A stretch of 26,059 nt of DNA from Multifurca ochricompacta (Eukaryota > Basidiomycota > Agaricomycetes > Russulales > Russulaceae), in NCBI GenBank assembly GCA_022496185.1, contig WTXG01000398.1:1-26059 (forward strand), written 5' to 3'. Numbering within the stretch: position 1 is the stretch's first letter; every line of letters starts with the position of its first letter. Below are positions 20,154 through 26,059 of the stretch, piece by piece. A program made the translations under genes and the position numbers. The notes under the pieces were generated by a model, which was given only the letters and a program-made list of their open reading frames with translations, was not told the DNA's origin and did no database searches.

Positions 20154-20173
20154 TCGCTCGATGCATCGAGCGA
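20154..20173. repeat. 20-bp perfect palindrome upstream of the F-box gene
   Basis: TCGCTCGATGCATCGAGCGA is exactly self-complementary and lies 141-160 bp upstream of the F-box start codon. Its length and promoter position fit an operator for a dimeric regulator, but no factor can be named. Confidence 0.55.
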
Positions 20174-22552
20174 GAAAGAACGCTTAATGTCCAGTGTCCA
20201 GCGCCCGACGTCTGATTTATCAGCACTAAGACTGCCCAAGCGATATCAACCAACAAGATGAGAATCATATCGGTACCTTCGCCACGGACGTGGGAGGAGA
20301 TAATGAGCCATATACAACCTTGCGTCGTTTAATGCAAGAGAAGTATGAAGACGACTGGAGTACACCGAGTTTGTCAAGTCACGGCTGAACGGGATTGACA
20401 CGACCGCCTCGCAGCAGCCTCGCTCAGGCAGTCAGAGCAGCTCGAGAGGGTACTTCGAGCGACAGAAAAATACCATCATCGTCATACATCCAGCTACTCT
20501 TCACGACGAATCCCACAGAGGCAGAAGCGAGGAATCTGCCAGGGATGAGCAAATGATGACGTGTCCCCAGAGCCTGTGTTCGCAATGTGGCTTGTTTGGA
20601 GAAGGAAATATACGTTGGTGGTAGAGGCGCCATTGTGAGATATCAGTGAACTTTCTGGGCGGAGGAGAACGTGCGGAAAGGCCAGACTTACAAAATGATG
20701 TGCCAAGTCGTATATCATACGAACTGTCTCCTCCTTCAGGCGTCTACTGCAGGAACTGAGATGTCCGTGTGTCATCACAGGATATCGTAGATTACAGACA
20801 CACCGCACGTACTAGGACTCGTGACTGTTCTCGTCTATGCCTTTGCTCTTTATGTCAAGAGGATGGATGGTATACTTTTGACCAGAAAAAACTTGTCGAG
20901 TTGGCCTCGGCATCGCAATTAAGGTCCCAAGTAGACCCTTTAAAGATCTTGATATACACCTTTAGCACTAGAGTACTTTAGCGACATGTCTGGGACGCGC
21001 TCGTCTTTAACCAAAGGAAATGTAGGGAAGGGAACACACCTGGGTACGTAAGAGAGCAAGGATCCTGGGTCTTTAGCTGACGTTAACTGCTGCGAATTAC
21101 GGTTGGCGCAAGCCTGGCGTTACTCAATGTCGCGATCGCATTCACATCCAGACCAATGGATTCATTGAGGACTAAAAGCAAAGACCATTGATATGATTTC
21201 CGGCTTGGATTATGGTAAGAGGAACCTGGGATTGACTCCTCAAGGTCGGGAACTGGGAAAGTGCCTCGCTGACAATCATCTCGCGTATACTTCCCCGTGA
21301 TGTCACCTGGCCGGCTAAGGAGAATGCCTGAGCGGTCGGAGCTGAATGCAGCGAACGCCGCTGCCGGTGTTGGCGCTGAGGCCAAGCACTCCTCTGCCCT
21401 CAGATGCATGTTCCAATAGAACCGGAAATCTCAACTGTAGAGATCGTCAGAAGAAAGATCAATGCAATGCGCTAAGAAAATCACGGAACGCACTGAAAGC
21501 TTGATTTTGAAATGGTAAATGAAAATTGCAACTCTACAGATTCTACTACAAGGCTTTGAAGAGATAATGTACCAGATGCATAAGTCAGTCGAAGCCTCTG
21601 GGCGTTGGCGTGATAATACGCCCTGGTGTGTAACTCCCAGCGGGTTTGATGGAGGCAGTGGCGTGGCGTCCGTGGAGGACGAGTTTGACGTCGGCCCCGT
21701 AACCCAAAGACCGAGGCTGAGATATGCGTGAGAAGGAACAGGTGATCATGAAACCCCTCCTTAAAACATAATAATATCCAACTCAACGCTGATGTGGCGT
21801 TGCGCGCAAATAGGTTTGGAAGGGAATTTGAGCGGAGATGGGCGTCAATATAGGAGGTAACGGCCCCCTGAGTGAAACGGAAGGAGAACAACTTGGGAGG
21901 GAGTATGTTCGCCATTGTGAAGTGAAGATGGGTGTAAACCTTCACGCGTTCTTCACGCGGTTGAGATAGAGAGGTGCCCAGCCAGTCAGTCTCCCGATCG
22001 TGTAAGACATACAGAACAGGGATATTTTTTGTGTACTGATATAGGCGCGGTGATCATGGTAACATAACAAAAGCGCGCGCGATCATAAAATTAAAATAAA
22101 AAAAAGTGTCAAAAGGCGGGGAGGTATGGCGGTCATGAAGGAGAGCGTTTTAGTTATAGATACCATAAAAAGAGACATCTTCTCACGATGTGAACCATGT
22201 CTCAACTGACTTTTGTGGCTCGTGTGGACTCGTACGCTTCCTTCGTCGTCCTCGTCGTCACATCAGCGGCTGCTGTGCAATTTGCACTCACCTTCATCTT
22301 TGGCCTCGTTCCCTTCAAAATAGGCCACAAGTCTGCTTCGTTCTCGGCCTGCAGGTAAAGATCACTGCTTCTCTCAATCAAAAGCAGGATCGGAGCAGAA
22401 CGTTCATATTCTTTCCCTGCTGACCCCTCTGACCCTCTATCCCACTCTTGGGCCCAGGGCAGTCAATTGTGTTTCATCCCTTCATTGTTCCCCCCTCCTC
22501 TCTTTTAGTCTCGTTTGATGTCCAGCTGCTTCTCTTTAAGCTTTATCATTCC
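20174..22552. other. No confident gene; minus-strand segments look like decayed coding DNA
   Basis: Several minus-strand segments have protein-like composition. They are 21945 to about 21745; about 21720-21595, in a different frame from the first; 21409-21083; about 20940-20815; and about 20750-20690, which ends at a strong GTAAGT donor (20692-20687). I could not join them into one phase-consistent gene, and stops lie between them. They may be a decayed gene or a gene with many short exons that I failed to assemble. No family was recognised. The right end (about 22040-22552) should contain the promoter and 5' UTR of the gene starting at 22553, which is pyrimidine-rich just before the start. 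Confidence 0.4.
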
Positions 22553-25500
22553 ATGACAACTCGCTCTTCCTTTGCATCCAAGCGCCGTCCTTTGTCCGCA
22601 ATCTTTCTTGGTCCTGGCCCGGTATCCTCAACCTCAGAACTTCCCGACCTTCCAGAGCCCCCCAGTCCCGGGGCTTCATCCACCCACTCCGGCCTTCCTT
22701 CTCCGCCTGCCACCAACTCTACAGGAAGTGGTAGCACTGGTGACATTCGCGAAAACCTTGACCGACATTCCCTACCTCCGTCCTCTGCTTTTATAATGCG
22801 AAATGAAAAGCTGCGCAATTCCCAGTCCAGTCGAGCTTCGTCTTCTGCTGGCGGCGGCGAATCTAAGAAAGACGATGATGACGAAGAGGAAGACAATACA
22901 GCTCGGCTCAATCTCGGTCGCCGTCGCGGAACGTCCCAGTCCAGCGACCACGTCATGACGTTACAGCGCGTTATGAGCCTCACACAAAGAAATCGTATGG
23001 TAGGTCTTCCTTTCTGCCGTGCCATCCGTGATCTTAAACGTGTGCTATGCGTCACTGATTATCTTTTTCCAACCCTCGGCCGCACCGCATACAGGCCCTC
23101 GATAAACTCTCTTCTATGCGTCTTAATACGCCATCACCATCTCAATCTTCTCATTCCTCCCACTCTCCTAATCCTGCCGCTGGCACATCTGCCTCAGCTG
23201 CTAGCAGCACCCGTTCTCGATCAGTAGAACCCACCGTCCTCTCCGGGTCAGAGACAGAACGCGAGCCTGGCGCCTCGTACTCTAACTCATCCGACGACCA
23301 ATCTGTCACCCCGCCTTCCTCCGTCTCACATGCACTTTCGATTTTAGAAGGGCGGCTCAGGCGCACTTCTTTACCTGCCTCCCCCTCCAAGGGAAAAGCC
23401 GTATCTTCAACCCGCAGTTACTCTCCTGGACCTCCCCAAAGGACGCCCAAAAAGCGAGTCTCGATTTTGTCCATGCCCGACCCCGATATACGCGATGAAC
23501 ATGATCCCCATGACGTCACTTCCACTGCTTTGGCAGCCGTAGCATCATTGCGGCGTAGCCCGGGTAGTGGTGGAAGGAAAAACAGACAACCTCTCCCCAG
23601 AGAGTTCCGCGATTCTCGACGGGCAAGCTCGGACGGCAGGGTAAGTCTCAGGCGTAACGCACTACAAGTAACTGATGTCATCCTCATTACGTGTCAGACC
23701 TCCAAAGAGCCCACAACGCCTCAAAAACTGCCACGAGAACGGTATAGCTCACTTGCGAGCGATACTTCCCCATCAAGAGCGTTTTCCCGCCGCATTGTTC
23801 CTAACCAATACTCCCCCCACCGCTCCTCGCAAGTCAATCGCTCATCCACCACCCGCAAACATCAACTCCGATGGATGTCTGAGGATTTGCGCACAACATC
23901 TGCACGATCAATCGTCGATGACAACGAGGATGATGACCCACTGAGCCCCACCAGTGACCTTGGTAATCGACAGACAGTGCGGGGTGGAAGCATGGAAAAC
24001 TCACTCGGTACTCGTCTTATTGGCGATAGTCTGCGCGCCGCGGGGATGAGCATTAAGAGTGGTGGAGACGTTTTCCGTGAACTAGACCAGCTGACCGGGA
24101 ATTCCAAGACATCCCGACGGCACATGTCAATCAGTACGAATTTGAGCCAGGATCGAGAAAGTGTCACTAGTTTGAACAGGACTGGCGTCCCATCGCGCGC
24201 TGGCATGCTCCACGATCCCCGCACCCCTGCAAATGGCACCTCACATTATCGTATGGAGCGAGGCACACATTCCGGTCCTCAGTCATCGAGGCCATCAACA
24301 TCAATGGCAGACCTCCCTATTAATGGGGATATACTTCCCCCTAAGACCGCACCCCCCGGACTACGCACTTATAGGTCCATGTATACGCTCGATCGCGACC
24401 GTGAAGGCATTGGTTCTCGACAAGCGTCGCACACGCCTTACACTACTGCACCTCAAGAACGAACTTATGGTTCGCCGCGCCCACGCTCACATGAAACTCC
24501 TGCCCTTCCTCTGGATGAGCAGGCCGTAGAGCACATACGGTTAATGGACGAATCACTCGCGATGTTCGAGGCACTGCTGTCGCGCCTGCCACCCATGGGA
24601 GATACAACCACTGCGACTGTACCCGAGGTTTTTCGGAACGCACAATCCGTCGTGCGTTTCTCCGAACAAGTCAATGTGATGCTCCGTGCAGCCACAAATC
24701 GTGCGCTCGAGCGACTTATCGACTCAGAGGTTTCGGACGCCGGATCAGGCGACGAGGTTGACATGGTTGGGTTGTGGAAGGATGTTGGCGGAGACTTTAG
24801 GGATATGTTAAGAGTGAGTGACGAACTTGTGCGCACAACGACCGGATTCTTGCTTGGTGTCGGTAAAGTGCTGCGCGAGTCTTCCACAGCTGGCGCAGGC
24901 ATGAGCGCGGGCACTGGTGCGGGCAGCAGTTTACAGCACCTACGTGGCGCGAGTGAAGACTTCTATTGGAGGTCGGGTGCCGATGGGCGCTCATCAACGA
25001 GCGCAGGAACAGGTACAGGCAGTGGTAAGGGCAGTGGTAAGGGCAGTGGGAGCGGTGAAGGCGTTGGCGGGCGAAGGAGCACCGAGTCAAGGCGCAGTTG
25101 GGATCCCGCGAGGGTCGAGCGAGACAGAGTTGATTTGGTGCGCCGCGCATCGAGCCGCTTAGACACCAGCGTGCACTCCGGCCAACGCACTTCGTCGTCA
25201 ATGTTGCTCAGGGACCGAGACCCGCTTGCTGGGGAACGCACACTGAACCCTGCAGAAGATGTTTCGCCTGCTTTTACACGCCAAAGTGTAGCATCGTCTG
25301 CGCGTAGATCCCATACTGGGGGACTGCAGAGAGAGGGTGTACGCATCCCATCATCTAAACCAGAACTGGCCACAATCGAGTCGCAAAAATCCCTGCATAT
25401 TGAGGACGATTATGAACCTTCGCCTACTCCCGCTCCCCGTTCGCGCCAGCCTCTGAACGAGAACACACGGCAACTTCCTCCGCTCTCCATCCCGGCCTCG

Positions 25501-25815
25501 CTTCCTGCTCTCCCGTCTGAATCGCACGCGGATCAACAGGCTTCTGCATCCACAGCAGACAAGTCGGTGAGCCGGCGAAAAATTTCGACTGCTTCGACGT
25601 CTACGGTACGCGGCGGTTCGAGCGGCAATCCTGGCCTCAACATCACCACGCCGAGCGCGGCCCCAACGACAGCAGTGACGCCACACACAGTTACCCCTGT
25701 ACCACTTCCGCTTCCGCCAGCGGTCTCTCGCGCCGAGCCAACTCAATCTTCTTTATCAAACGGGAGCAGCAGACAGCATTCGAACACGTCACGTTTTCAC
25801 GCCCACAAACGGTGA
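22553..25815 (+). CDS. Large Ser-rich, mostly disordered protein of unknown function
   Basis: Three exons: 22553-22999, 23095-23640 and 23698-25815. Intron 1 (95 nt) and intron 2 (57 nt, GTAAGT donor, CTGAT branch site) are both phase 0. The predicted length is about 1,036 aa. I chose the Met at 22553 because the open frame upstream of it is hydrophobic and UTR-like. Most of the protein is Ser/Pro/Arg/Thr-rich and looks disordered, with an acidic D/E tract near residues 105-112. One part looks folded and helical, about 24,507-24,885: it starts near L-D-E-Q-A-V-E-H-I-R and includes repeated leucines. It is followed by a Gly/Ser linker. No catalytic motif, signal peptide or membrane segment is seen. 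Composition suggests a scaffold or cytoskeletal/polarity protein, but that is a guess. The frame probably continues past 25815 after a one-base shift. Confidence 0.75.
25018..25053 (+). repeat. In-frame 12-bp tandem repeat (Gly-Ser-Gly-Lys)
   Basis: GGCAGTGGTAAG occurs twice and a variant follows, encoding G-S-G-K units within a Gly/Ser-rich linker of the large Ser-rich protein. The 12-bp unit keeps the frame, so copy-number change would alter linker length only. Confidence 0.8.
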
Positions 25816-26009
25816 GCGTGAGCGCGCTGAGTGGGTTGCAGCAACGTGACGCGCGCAGCCGCTCGACATCGAACGAAGCGCCGACTCCAGTCACACCCCT
25901 CAGCGCGACGTCGCCGTGGACACCACGGTCTGGCTCGGAGACGGAGCGGCCGCAGCCGCGGTTGGCGTTAGGGAGGCGCACGTTAGGCCCCAGTCCACCT
26001 GTCGCTTGA
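25785..26009 (+). CDS. Probable displaced C-terminus of the Ser-rich protein (frame 3)
   Basis: Directly where the main frame ends (TGA 25813-25815), another plus frame continues with the same Ser/Thr/Pro/Arg-rich style to a TGA at 26007-26009. It contains T-V-S-V-S-A-L-S-G-L-Q-Q-R-D. One extra base in the short T4 (about 25793-25796) or A3 (about 25806-25808) runs would join the frames. No intron of acceptable length fits. It may be an assembly miscall, a real truncation of the protein, or an unrelated open frame. Confidence 0.4.
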   Translation, partial: HVTFSRPQTVSVSALSGLQQRDARSRSTSNEAPTPVTPLSATSPWTPRSGSETERPQPRLALGRRTLGPSPPVA

Positions 26010-26059
26010 CGCGCCATCGCGTGGCGGTGCCCAAACGCTCGCACGTTCGACTGCGAGGG

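Noticed and set aside
22546..23055. A 169-codon minus-strand frame opposite the start of the Ser-rich gene.
   Set aside because: It is a shadow of the plus-strand coding exon. The plus strand has the consistent splice sites and continuation.
1..26059. CRISPR arrays, bacterial operons or phage-like genes.
   Set aside because: No regularly spaced repeats are seen. Spliceosomal introns and the gene types show eukaryotic nuclear DNA.

Overview
The window is nuclear DNA of a filamentous fungus, most likely an Agaricomycete (Basidiomycota). The genes carry several short GT-AG introns (45-95 nt) with CTNAY-like branch points. Two long Ser/Pro/Arg-rich proteins lie at the edges, and there is an F-box protein of a type common in mushrooms, a Crinkler-type protein, and hAT-like transposon debris. 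I cannot name the species.

Layout: (1) 2-523 (+), the 3' end of a Ser/Pro-rich gene whose frame is broken twice at homopolymers. (2) 524-about 4,800, gene-poor and full of homopolymers and microsatellites. (3) 4,856-7,313, transposon-type debris: a decayed gene-like repeat present in two inverted copies, one of which is split by a 574-bp non-autonomous hAT-like element (5170-5743) with an 8-bp target duplication. (4) 7,730-10,654 (-), a tandem pair of short-chain dehydrogenase/reductase genes, one intact (9644-10654, four exons, about 281 aa) and one clearly dead (7730-8744). (5) 10,655-13,787, no gene, but several hairpins. (6) 13,788-16,510 (-), a seven-exon gene of about 793 aa that reads as a Crinkler header, a PD-(D/E)XK-like domain and a protein kinase. 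(7) 18,207-20,013 (-), an F-box gene of at least three exons. (8) 20,174-22,552, no confident gene, although minus-strand segments look like decayed coding DNA. (9) 22,553-25,815 (+), a Ser-rich protein of about 1,036 aa, followed by a displaced continuation to 26,009.

No operon-like cooperation is expected in such a genome. The strongest candidate for an interesting system is the Crinkler/REase-like/kinase gene at 13,788-16,510. That architecture is known for host-directed or conflict effectors in oomycetes and fungi. Its kinase catalytic residues are all present, while its nuclease-like motif and glycine loop look degenerate. It sits in a neighbourhood rich in duplication, pseudogenes and transposon remains.

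Exon models were built by eye from splice consensus, phase and reading-frame continuity. Family assignments come from motif recognition, not from database searches.
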